A DNA stretch of 64,000 nt. Origin: an uncultured Saccharospirillaceae bacterium (GTDB lineage Bacteria > Pseudomonadota > Gammaproteobacteria > Pseudomonadales > Oceanobacteraceae). The notes under the pieces are model-generated. The model was not told where the DNA came from and made no database searches. It saw nothing but the letters and a program-made list of their open reading frames with translations. A program made the position numbers and the translations under genes. Location: contig CANNFT010000002.1 of NCBI GenBank assembly GCA_947503895.1, positions 62,001-126,000 of the forward strand. Reading direction: 5' to 3'. Below, piece by piece: positions 18,441-26,533 of this stretch (positions are counted from its first letter, which is position 1; each line of letters begins with the position of its first letter).

Positions 18441-19412
18441 TACGTTCATCATGATAGGGCCTATGTATTCAGTTTTCACATGGGTATACATTCAATTTTT
18501 CACTGCACACTCGCGAATGCACTTTTTAAATAAAAATAGTGTCACCCACATTTTTTATTCGACCTCAGTGTATTACACTGAGGCTCCAACTGTTTTTTTA
18601 GCTTCTGCATTTGGGTTAATGGATAAAACAGTCGCTTGTGCGCAACCAAGCGCTATATCTATACACAACTCTTTTTCACTGGCTCGCAGTAGAGGCCTTA
18701 GCCCATCGTCCATCTAATTCGTTACGTCAATACAGCATCGAATCGGCGGCCGTTCGGGCTTGTGTGCTCTTATACAGAGAAATCAACTTTTCGTTCTGCA
18801 TCGCTCAGATCGGTGGCACATTGCTCGATGGGTTGTTCTCTCAAATGCGCTTACGCTGATCATTCTGCGATTACCATTCCCAACACTCTTTTCCATGATT
18901 TATATCCCTATAATGTTGCGTTTTATACTGCACCATATTGCTAGAAACTAGATCCGTTTCAGCCCATACCCAATGTCACTTCAGAGCATTTCACCAATCC
19001 TTTTTATCACGTGATTTTAATATAGAGTTTACTTATTGGATCATTAAAAAGCTTATTTCCTTGAGCTTAAAGTTCTCAACGATGTATCGGATACTGGGTC
19101 AGTCAATAACTTGCAAGGTCAGAAGCAGCACAAACTGGTCATACCTTGTGAACTTTCGAAATTTCTGTCCGGCGTGATGTGCTTTAGCCAGCTGGTTAAA
19201 CTCAGGTATTGGAACAAGTTTTAGGAGTTGAGAGAAAATTGTATTAACATGAGGAATGGACTTAAAGTTCTGGGTCAGTTGGTTTTTTTGTGTTGATTAG
19301 ATCTTACCAACCTCTTGAATTTTAAGCCCTTTCAATTTTATCAACTGCGGGATAGTAGTGGTTGAAAATACAAGTAGCCCGATGTTTCGGGCGTTATATT
19401 TATGGATGAATT
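18441..19412. other. Gene-poor AT-rich region with transposase remnant
   Basis: About 970 bp without an intact gene. Short open frames (for example from 18433) have no ribosome-binding site or recognisable domain. A minus-strand fragment at 19099-19290 encodes the start of an IS4-type transposase. A perfect 6-bp hairpin GCCCGA/TCGGGC lies at 19377-19392, just before the next gene. Confidence 0.6.
19099..19290 (-). pseudogene. IS4-family transposase N-terminal remnant
   Basis: On the minus strand the frame reads SIPHVNTIFSQLLKLVP, then EFNQLAKAHHAGQKFR and RYDQFVLLLTLQ, before a TGA at 19099-19101. This matches the DUF4372 N-terminal domain of IS4-type transposases (family pattern NTIFSQLLKLVPRxEF...FxxWxQF). 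No initiating ATG, catalytic DDE region or terminal inverted repeats are visible, so only about 60 codons survive. It marks past IS insertion in this AT-rich zone. Confidence 0.7.
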
Positions 19413-19847
19413 ATGGCTTTATATATAAAATCTCTACTCGGGTTACTTTCTAGCTTCTTTTTTACGTCAATAATTATCGTCGCCTTTAGGACGGTAATCA
19501 CTCACACAAATTGCGATCCTAAATTCAATTGCTTGTGTTCATTTTACTGTTTATTTTCTCCAATAGTTATTTGTACGTTTATATTGGGATGTGCATTTTC
19601 ATTAAGCTATCTGTTATTAGCTAAGGATCGCCCTCAAAAGATAAATAGGCATCTAATTACTCTGTTATCTGTTGCTGGAACTTTTTCAGCGATCGTTGTA
19701 TTTGCTATTCCATTGGCAACAATAGCGATAATTTATGGTGGCTATTTCATTATTTGGCTGCCAGCCACTTTTATTGTTAGCTTGAGTGCAATTCAATTCA
19801 CTAAAAAATATAGCAAGACCATTATGCAAATTAAACGAGCTGAATAA
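19413..19847 (+). CDS. Hypothetical four-helix membrane protein, 144 residues
   Basis: I do not recognise it. Hydropathy by eye shows four membrane segments (about residues 8-28, 45-70, 83-105 and 107-127) and a basic C-terminus. A cluster of Cys (NCDPKFNCLCSFYC, residues 33-46) lies in the loop between segments 1 and 2. The GC content is lower than that of the core genes on either side. It sits downstream of the transposase remnant, so it may be acquired DNA. The ribosome-binding site is weak (GGATG). Confidence 0.5.
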   Translation: MALYIKSLLGLLSSFFFTSIIIVAFRTVITHTNCDPKFNCLCSFYCLFSPIVICTFILGCAFSLSYLLLAKDRPQKINRHLITLLSVAGTFSAIVVFAIPLATIAIIYGGYFIIWLPATFIVSLSAIQFTKKYSKTIMQIKRAE

Positions 19848-20231
19848 GGCATTTTTTCAATAGTCGTTTTGTGCTGTATTCGTTTCGCTGGCACAAAAAA
19901 TTTGTTCTATACCCAAGCGCCTTCCACACCACCGAAAAAATCTACACCTATAAAGTTTAGACTATAAAATTATTTAAAAGGCTATTTTCAAAAATGAAAA
20001 TTGATCACTTTAAATTCAGTTATCGCCCTGGCGGGCGAACAACTGTGAAGCATTAAACGATTCATCAGACTTAGTCGGCTCATAGGATTGGAGCAATATA
20101 CTGCAACTGCCAACTTCATATGCGTTGTTAAGAATGATATGATATCGGGAATGAGATTTATTCTTAATCGAGATGGTTTAGTCACTTCGCTTATCGCCTG
20201 ATCTCTAATCTTTTTTTATCGGAATACCCAA
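19848..20231. other. 384-bp intergenic region
   Basis: AT-rich. A minus-strand open frame (19988-20185) has no ribosome-binding site or recognisable content. Nothing else is seen. Confidence 0.4.
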
Positions 20232-20768
20232 GTGAAAAAAATATTGTCTTTTGCCCTTGTGCTCTTATTAACCGGCTGCAACATAGTTTCACTAAAGAAA
20301 GGAGAACCTATTGATGTTGACGTGATGGCGCATGTTTTTTATGAAAACAAGCCAAAAGAAATGATTAAGCTTAATGTGCACGAGGTAACTTACACGAGCA
20401 AAGAATCTCCTGAGCCAAGCTATGGACTTAACGTCAGTGAGCCTTATATATATGATGCCAATACCGTAGACAACTTTGATCAAATACAGTTGGAGGTCAG
20501 CCCTGAAAAAGTCACTCTACTGAAGACGGAGCTTGAGGCAAAACTTAAACAAGACTCAGCTTCCAGTGGTTTCCCGACTATGGATGACATTAAGAGAGGA
20601 TTTTTTGTCAGCGTGACTTATGAACGTGGAGTGAAGTATGTCGCGATTCAAGGATCAGGAAGCGATCTATTGATTGATTCCAATAGTGCCAAGGAATTAA
20701 TTAAAGCCTTATCGCGTGTAGAAACTCTGAATTTGAATATTCAAGTCGCTCAACCTGCTCTACCATAA
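20232..20768 (+). CDS. Hypothetical lipoprotein, 178 residues
   Basis: A GTG-started gene with a clear lipoprotein signal: MKKILSFALVLLLTGC, lipobox LTGC with Cys16. It is therefore exported and lipidated. Asp and Glu are absent at +2 (Asn17), consistent with outer-membrane sorting. The mature part is charged, without a domain I can name. The low GC and the position in the mobile-remnant zone suggest an accessory gene. Confidence 0.65.
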   Translation: MKKILSFALVLLLTGCNIVSLKKGEPIDVDVMAHVFYENKPKEMIKLNVHEVTYTSKESPEPSYGLNVSEPYIYDANTVDNFDQIQLEVSPEKVTLLKTELEAKLKQDSASSGFPTMDDIKRGFFVSVTYERGVKYVAIQGSGSDLLIDSNSAKELIKALSRVETLNLNIQVAQPALP

Positions 20769-20785
20769 TAGAGTCGCTCAAACAG

Positions 20786-20809
20786 CCCGCAGAATCATAA
20801 TCCTGCGGG
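20786..20809. terminator. Hairpin between convergent small genes
   Basis: A 7-bp GC-rich stem CCCGCAG/CTGCGGG with a 10-nt loop, 17 bp after the lipoprotein stop and 22 bp beyond the stop of the minus-strand gene ending at 20831. The T/A tract is poor on both sides, so it is a weak bidirectional terminator candidate. Confidence 0.45.
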
Positions 20810-20830
20810 TTGAAAAATGCATCCATCAGG

Positions 20831-21061
20831 CTAAATTAAGGAAGCATTTTTAGGTTGAGAAGATTTATATTGAACATTTTCCCGGTAATTCCCGATCGCC
20901 AAATCTTTGGTTATTTTTCCTGCCTTTGTTAATGCATCTTTTCTAAATTGACTTTCTTGTATATGGTTCTTACAGGACCTTGTATAATTTTTGTCAAACG
21001 TTGAAGTTTTATGTTCTAACGTATAGAGAACCCAAGGTGTATCGTTATAGTTTACGCTCAT
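20831..21061 (-). CDS. Hypothetical protein, 76 residues
   Basis: I do not recognise it. It is a Lys/Asn/Ser-rich basic small protein with two Cys-free termini and a single Cys in the middle. A good AAGGGG Shine-Dalgarno lies 8 bases before the ATG, and a hairpin follows the stop. These support a real gene; there is no functional hint. It lies in the same accessory zone as the lipoprotein gene. Confidence 0.45.
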   Translation of the reverse strand: MSVNYNDTPWVLYTLEHKTSTFDKNYTRSCKNHIQESQFRKDALTKAGKITKDLAIGNYRENVQYKSSQPKNASLI

Positions 21062-21423
21062 GGTATACCCCTTTTTCAGCCCAAACCTGCATTGGTAGGT
21101 TTGTCGTGGCGATTAAAAGTTATGCAACCATCCAATATCAGCAAAACAATGATAGACCTCGCTTTTCGAAAGCGAGCCCACATTGAATTCAGTGGGCATT
21201 CATCGTTGACTGAAAGGCAGCCACTATCAATAGACGTGTGCACGCCACTCGCGTGAAAAATTTCTATTTAATAACGCTTAGAGGGTACAAGGGACGAAGC
21301 CAGCCCATCTTCCACCTCCATATTCTTAGTCGGTAAGCTGGGCAGGGCATGCTTTGGCGAAAGCCATCACCTCATCACATATGGCATAATGCTGACCACG
21401 TTTAACCCGATGGACAGCACCAG
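21062..21423. other. Intergenic region with two adjacent hairpins
   Basis: CTCGCTTT/AAAGCGAG (21158-21176, 3-nt loop, perfect) is followed directly by GCCCAC/GTGGGC (21176-21197) around a GAATTC-centred loop. There is no T-run or ORF. This may be a terminator region or a small repeat element. Confidence 0.45.
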
Positions 21424-22260
21424 ATGAAAATCGTCGATTACACTTCACCCAACGCAGCAGAAGCGTTTGTTGCATCTTTGCATGAAACTGGCTTTGGTAT
21501 TCTGGAAAACCACCCTATTCAATCTGAATTACTGCTCGATATTTACAAACAGTGGCAACTTTTTTTCGATTCCGAGGACAAATTCAATTATCTCTTTGAT
21601 GAAGATAAACAGGATGGTTACTTTCCGCTTTCTGTATCGGAAACGGCCAAAGGTAACGCGCTCAAAGATATTAAAGAGTTTTATCATATTTACCCCAGCG
21701 GTCGTGTCCCTGAATATTTGCAAGACTTGATTCAAACCTATTACTCCATGACATCCACACTCGCAGGTGAAATTCTAGGATGGATAGAGCAATACAGCCC
21801 AAGTGATGTCGCGATGCATTATTCGGAACCACTTTCATCTATGATAGAGAATACCCCCAATACATTATTAAGAGTGTTGCACTATCCTCCATTAACTGGC
21901 GATGAGCCTGAAGGTTCCATTCGCGCGGCTGCTCACGAAGATATTAATTTAATCACGCTCCTACCCGCCTCCAATCAATCTGGGCTGCAAGTTAAAGATA
22001 AAAATGGCAACTGGATTAACCTACCCTGCCACTTTGGCAATCTGATCGTCAATATAGGTGATATGCTGCAAGAAGCGTCAAAAGGATATTTCCCGTCGAC
22101 GACTCACCAAGTTGTTAATCCAACGGGAGACGCTGCAAAGCAATCACGTATATCTCTACCGTTGTTTTTGCATCCACGATCCGAGGTGGTGCTGTCAGAG
22201 CGCTATACACAGCAATCCTATTTGGACGAACGCCTGAAAGAGCTGGGGGTGAAATCTTAA
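21424..22260 (+). CDS. 2-oxoglutarate/Fe(II) oxygenase, isopenicillin-N-synthase-like
   Basis: A 278-residue soluble enzyme with the double-stranded beta-helix fold. Seen: the iron ligands His and Asp in AAHEDINLI (HxD, ca. 168-170) and the distal His in STTHQVVNP (ca. 228), and the 2OG-anchoring Arg-x-Ser in QSRISLPLF. The N-terminal ETGFGILENH matches the DIOX_N region. Family members hydroxylate or oxidise small molecules; the substrate is not deducible. It is monocistronic between an accessory zone and the betaine transporter. Confidence 0.85.
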   Translation: MKIVDYTSPNAAEAFVASLHETGFGILENHPIQSELLLDIYKQWQLFFDSEDKFNYLFDEDKQDGYFPLSVSETAKGNALKDIKEFYHIYPSGRVPEYLQDLIQTYYSMTSTLAGEILGWIEQYSPSDVAMHYSEPLSSMIENTPNTLLRVLHYPPLTGDEPEGSIRAAAHEDINLITLLPASNQSGLQVKDKNGNWINLPCHFGNLIVNIGDMLQEASKGYFPSTTHQVVNPTGDAAKQSRISLPLFLHPRSEVVLSERYTQQSYLDERLKELGVKS

Positions 22261-22375
22261 TTCTTAATGAGGTTGTTTAAGGAAGACGAGCACTCATACC
22301 GTAACTTCTCAATTAATGTGAAAGGCTTACAGCAACTGAAAATTAATAGCGCTACTAAATAGATTTTGATTATAT

Positions 22376-23233
22376 TTAAGAGCTGTTAGTCTGATGCACC
22401 CGAACACGATTAACATCTCTTACAAATTTTGCCACGTAATCATCGGCAGGGTTTTCTAATATTTCGGTCGGTGAGGCCACTTGTATTAATTTCCCATCTT
22501 TAAGTATGGCAATTCGGTCACCGATACGCAGCGCTTCGTCTAAGTCATGCGTGATAAATACAATGGTTTTTTGAAGCTTACGTTGCAGTGACATTAGCTG
22601 CTCTTGCATCTCACTGCGTATCAATGGGTCTAACGCGGAGAAAGCTTCGTCCATTAGCAATATTTCAGTGTCGGTACACAGCGCACGGGCTAACCCCACT
22701 CGTTGTTGTTGACCACCCGACAATTGAGCTGGATATTGTGATTCATAGCCAGACAACCCCACATCCACTAGCCACTGTTTTGCACGCGCTAAGCGCTCTG
22801 CTTTCGGTCTGCCCTGTACCTTTAAACCAAATGCTACATTATCAATCACGGTACAATGCGGCAGTAATCCAAAGTGTTGAAATACCATGGACATTTTTTT
22901 GCGGCGAAATTCACGTAATTGTGCGGCATCAAATTTCAATATATTGGTGCCTTCTACCACGACCTCGCCTTCGGTAGGATCAATCATGCGATTAAAATGA
23001 CGAATTAAGGTAGATTTGCCCGACCCTGACAGCCCCATAATGACAAAGGTTTCGCCCTTATGAATAGCTAGATTGATATTATTTAATCCTAGCCCACAAC
23101 CCGTTTCGGCCAATATTTCTTCTTTATTTTTTCCTTCGTGCACTAGATGCATATGCCGTTCAGCTTGGTCGCCAAATAATTTATACAGGGTTTTAATTTC
23201 AATCTGAGGAGCGACATTCACATTTTTTTTCAT
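22376..23233 (-). CDS. proV: Glycine betaine/proline ABC transporter ATPase, short form
   Basis: A 285-residue ATP-binding subunit of a quaternary-amine uptake transporter. Seen: Walker A GLSGSGKST, Q-loop VFQHFGLLPH, signature LSGGQQQR, Walker B ILLMDEAFSALD and switch His FITHD. It stops at about residue 285, so it lacks the two C-terminal CBS domains of E. coli ProV (400 residues) that sense ionic strength. Its start overlaps the permease stop by 4 bp (ATGA), giving translational coupling. It is the last gene of the operon proX-proW-proV. Confidence 0.9.
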   Translation of the reverse strand: MKKNVNVAPQIEIKTLYKLFGDQAERHMHLVHEGKNKEEILAETGCGLGLNNINLAIHKGETFVIMGLSGSGKSTLIRHFNRMIDPTEGEVVVEGTNILKFDAAQLREFRRKKMSMVFQHFGLLPHCTVIDNVAFGLKVQGRPKAERLARAKQWLVDVGLSGYESQYPAQLSGGQQQRVGLARALCTDTEILLMDEAFSALDPLIRSEMQEQLMSLQRKLQKTIVFITHDLDEALRIGDRIAILKDGKLIQVASPTEILENPADDYVAKFVRDVNRVRVHQTNSS

Positions 23234-24114
23234 GAGCCACTTCTTAAGTGTCTTTGCGCCCGTTTAGCATAAGCTTGCGAAACACGATCAAACATAATGG
23301 CCAATACCACAATAGCCCCGCCGTTTAGTAAACCCAGTGTAAAATATTGGTTGGTAATAGATTTCAAGACGGGTTGCCCCAAACCTGCAACACCAATCAT
23401 CGAGGCAATGACCACCATCGCCAGCGCCATCATAATGGTTTGATTAATACCCGCCATAATATTGGGCAATGCCAAGGGTAACTGGACATTGATCAGTCTT
23501 TGCCATGTTGTCACACCATAAGCATCTGCTGCTTCCAATACGTTTTTATCGACTAAGCGAATACCCAAATTAGTGAGTCGAATAACAGGAGGAATGGAAT
23601 AGATTATGACAGCAATGACACCGGGGATTTTCCCGATGCCAAGCAGCATGACAACGGGGATAAGATAAACAAACGCTGGCATGGTTTGCATAACATCCAG
23701 CACGGGGGTCAATACTGCTTGCGTTCGATTACTGCGCGCCATCAATATTCCCACAGGGATCCCCAGCATCACAGACATCAGCGTGCATACCGTAATAATG
23801 CTCAGCGTGCTCATGGTATCTTCCCACATGCCTAAATAGCCGATGAGAAATAAAGATATTCCCACACCGAACGTCAGTTTGATTGAGCGTGCTGCGCCAT
23901 GCGTGATCATCATTAATACGCCTATGACCAGCCACCAAGGCGCTGCAATTAACAGTTTTTCAAACCACACTAAAAAGCTCAGCAATGGATCAAAAAAGCT
24001 TTCGATGTCATCGCCGTAGTTTCTCGAAAATTCCCGATAAGCATTGTCGAGTGTTTTTCGAATTTCAATTAATTCGCTTCGACTTAATTGTGGAATGTCA
24101 GAAAAAAACGACAT
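23230..24114 (-). CDS. proW: Glycine betaine/proline ABC transporter permease
   Basis: A 294-residue inner-membrane protein with about six membrane segments and the permease (EAA-type) loop region EAADAYGVTTWQRLINVQLPLALPNIMAGI. It is shorter at the N-terminus than E. coli ProW. It lies 38 bp downstream of proX and overlaps proV by 4 bp, so the three genes form one operon for osmoprotectant import. Confidence 0.92.
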   Translation of the reverse strand: MSFFSDIPQLSRSELIEIRKTLDNAYREFSRNYGDDIESFFDPLLSFLVWFEKLLIAAPWWLVIGVLMMITHGAARSIKLTFGVGISLFLIGYLGMWEDTMSTLSIITVCTLMSVMLGIPVGILMARSNRTQAVLTPVLDVMQTMPAFVYLIPVVMLLGIGKIPGVIAVIIYSIPPVIRLTNLGIRLVDKNVLEAADAYGVTTWQRLINVQLPLALPNIMAGINQTIMMALAMVVIASMIGVAGLGQPVLKSITNQYFTLGLLNGGAIVVLAIMFDRVSQAYAKRAQRHLRSGS

Positions 24115-24152
24115 CTCATCGCCTCATTTTACGTTCAGTGTGTACGTGAGCA

Positions 24153-25142
24153 TTATAAGGCTTTGCGAATCTTTTGAGCCGTCTTCTCAGGCACCCAGTT
24201 TGCCCACACTGAGCCGTATTGTTTTAAAAAATGCAGCGCAGCGTATTCACCATCTGCTTGATTTTCTTCAATCCAGGCTAAAATGGCATTCAGGTTCGCA
24301 TTGGTATACGCGCGTTTCTCTAAATAGGCTGTGGCAGACGGTGCTCGTTTAGCAAATTTCTCGGTCACCACTGTCCAAACAGGGGACTTCGGAAATGCCG
24401 ATACTTTGGGATTTAAACAATCGTGTTTGGTAATGCAGGATTGAAAGTGCTCTAAATCAACGCTCGCACCGAGATCAACCTTGACCATGTTATAACGTCC
24501 AAGCACGGCCGTGGGCGCCCAGTAATATCCAAACCATGCTTGATTACGCTCATATGCTTTTGCAATTGCGCCGGATAAACCAGCACTCGACCCAGGGTGG
24601 ACGATTTCGAAACCCGATTTTTCTAACTCCAGTGCTTTGAATAAATTCTCGGATGTAATTTGGCATGCCCAACCGGCTGGACACCCCATTAACATCGATT
24701 TTTCAGGATCTTCTGGATGCTGAAACAGTGCAGCTCGCGCTTTTACACCTGCGATGGTTTTTAAATCTGGGTATTTCTTCACTAAGTAAGCCGGCACCCA
24801 AAATCCTTCTTCACCCCCATCACTTAAGGATTGACTGACCAATCTCAGTTTGCCTTCTGCAACGGATTGATCAAGCACCGCTTTCGCGCTGTTTATCCAC
24901 AATTCTGGGGCAATATCCGGTTCCGCTTTTTCAGTCATGGAGGTCGTGGTTGGCACACTATCACCGGGAACCAACTTTGCTCGGCAACCGTACCCAAACT
25001 CTAAAATCATTTTATCGACATTGGCCATAAAACTCGCAGAAGCCCAATTCATATCAGCAATGGTCACTTCGCCGCAGGATTCTTCGGCAGAAGCAGAGTG
25101 AAATATCGATAACGCGCAAAGACTTAATATTATGGCTTTCAT
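24153..25142 (-). CDS. proX: Periplasmic glycine betaine/proline-binding protein
   Basis: A 329-residue substrate-binding protein. I chose the ATG at 25142 because it gives a clean Sec signal peptide (MKAIILSLCALSIFHSASA) and has GGAG 8 bases upstream; an open frame extends to 25238 without support. The mature part has OpuAC-type features (VTIADMNWASASF, PELWINSAKAVLD, GCPAGWACQ, YYWAPTAVLG) with several Trp suited to a cation-pi betaine cage. It is the first gene of proXWV. Confidence 0.92.
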   Translation of the reverse strand: MKAIILSLCALSIFHSASAEESCGEVTIADMNWASASFMANVDKMILEFGYGCRAKLVPGDSVPTTTSMTEKAEPDIAPELWINSAKAVLDQSVAEGKLRLVSQSLSDGGEEGFWVPAYLVKKYPDLKTIAGVKARAALFQHPEDPEKSMLMGCPAGWACQITSENLFKALELEKSGFEIVHPGSSAGLSGAIAKAYERNQAWFGYYWAPTAVLGRYNMVKVDLGASVDLEHFQSCITKHDCLNPKVSAFPKSPVWTVVTEKFAKRAPSATAYLEKRAYTNANLNAILAWIEENQADGEYAALHFLKQYGSVWANWVPEKTAQKIRKAL

Positions 25143-25256
25143 AGAGCGGCTCCTACTGGTACGAATAATCGTGACGCCGTTTGCATCACTTAAGATCAAT
25201 GCCTGCCATTGAGAGGACGACCATGAAAGTCCCCACAATGGCCCATTCTTTAATGC

Positions 25257-26378
25257 CTATACCTGCTCAACATGACCGTTAAAATAAGCTTGAAATGCAT
25301 CATCGACATCTTGTTGATCAGGTATGGCATCTGATTTCACAATGATAATTAACGATTGTGCGTGCACATTTTCATCGCCATTTGGGTTCACACAGACTTC
25401 GCCCTCTTTACTGATATAAGCCATCGGTGTACCCACATTGTACTTCACCATGGCGCATACGACGTCCGCCCATTTTTCCCCTTCTAACCAAATTGAGAAT
25501 CGCTCAGGGTGATCGTCATGGCGAGTGAACATATCTTCGATCACCACTTCTGAACCGGGTGCATCCAGCGCACGAACTAAAATTTCAGGATAGGAACGAA
25601 TGGGCCTTAATACTGATCGTATACCGTATTTTTTTAACCGACGTCGATTGCTGTCTTCTACACATTCCACCAATACTTTATGCGACAGCTGTTTTTCATG
25701 AAGTCGATACACGACATCAAAACTCATGCTGTCACTGTCCGAGTTATATTCATCGCGTGCCAATACTAAAATATGGCGCGCTTCACAATAACCTGCACGT
25801 TGCAAATCATGGTCGTTACTGCCGGTGCCTGTCACGTGTACAACACCCAACGCGCGTAGGGCGTTCGGTAACCCTTCGGTAAAATCATTATTGAGTAATA
25901 GTATGGGGACATCGACATAATCTTCATCTTCACGAAGCTGCGTTACTAACCGAATAAAAAAGCTTTCTTTGTTGTATTTGGGTGCATTAATAATTAATAC
26001 ATGATCATTCATATTCCAATTCCAATGTCCTGTTCGAATGCGCTCACTGCGCATGATGCGGTAATCGACATAGTCGCTGATGATGATGGTTAACAGTGTA
26101 ATAGCAGACAAAAACATTAATAGAACTGTCGCTACCTGTCCTGCTAGCGTTTGTGCGGATAAATCGCCATATCCCACTGTGCTGAGGGTGGTGAGGGTTA
26201 ACCAAAAACCCTGCCACGGTGTCATACCTTCTAACCAAACCATTGCAGCGCTGTGCGTCACGATCAGCAACGCCAGCATCAAGCCAAGCTTGCGTACCTG
26301 CTTTAATATTTGCTTATCCGAACGATAAACCGCACGTCCTCGTTTACGTTTATCCGGTAGTATTTTCTGTAACTTCAT
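25257..26378 (-). CDS. Voltage-independent K+ channel with TrkA-N/RCK-like domain
   Basis: A 373-residue protein. The N-terminus is basic, followed by two membrane segments (ca. 33-53 and 78-105) around a pore loop with the selectivity filter TVGYGD. The cytoplasmic part (ca. 125-370) resembles RCK/TrkA-N (HVLIINAP, VHVTGTGSNDHDLQRAG, RHILVLARDEYNSDSDSM), although the dinucleotide Gly motif is not classical. It probably conducts potassium with ligand gating. It is divergent from glnE and lies upstream of proXWV in the same direction (114 bp), consistent with an osmotic theme. Confidence 0.85.
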   Translation of the reverse strand: MKLQKILPDKRKRGRAVYRSDKQILKQVRKLGLMLALLIVTHSAAMVWLEGMTPWQGFWLTLTTLSTVGYGDLSAQTLAGQVATVLLMFLSAITLLTIIISDYVDYRIMRSERIRTGHWNWNMNDHVLIINAPKYNKESFFIRLVTQLREDEDYVDVPILLLNNDFTEGLPNALRALGVVHVTGTGSNDHDLQRAGYCEARHILVLARDEYNSDSDSMSFDVVYRLHEKQLSHKVLVECVEDSNRRRLKKYGIRSVLRPIRSYPEILVRALDAPGSEVVIEDMFTRHDDHPERFSIWLEGEKWADVVCAMVKYNVGTPMAYISKEGEVCVNPNGDENVHAQSLIIIVKSDAIPDQQDVDDAFQAYFNGHVEQV

Positions 26379-26533
26379 TGTTTCTCGATCATTGCATCAT
26401 TCACCACTTCGCCCCGTAAGATAAAAATTGATGAGCGTGCAATTCGCTTTCCTTTCATAGTGTAAAACGTGGCAGAATTTTTCAACTGTGTCATAGTTTT
26501 AACGTCTTGTGTAGTCATGGTGCTTTACGAAAT

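Noticed and set aside
18433..18717. 94-residue ORF overlapping the cyclase stop
   Set aside because: The start overlaps the previous gene without a Shine-Dalgarno, and the sequence has no protein-like domain; kept only as part of the gene-poor region.
19377..21200. Integron cassette (attC) array, suggested by hairpins such as GCCCGA/TCGGGC followed by GTTAT before a small gene
   Set aside because: The paired RYYYAAC/GTTRRRY core sites and regular spacing expected of attC sites are not found, and gene orientations differ.
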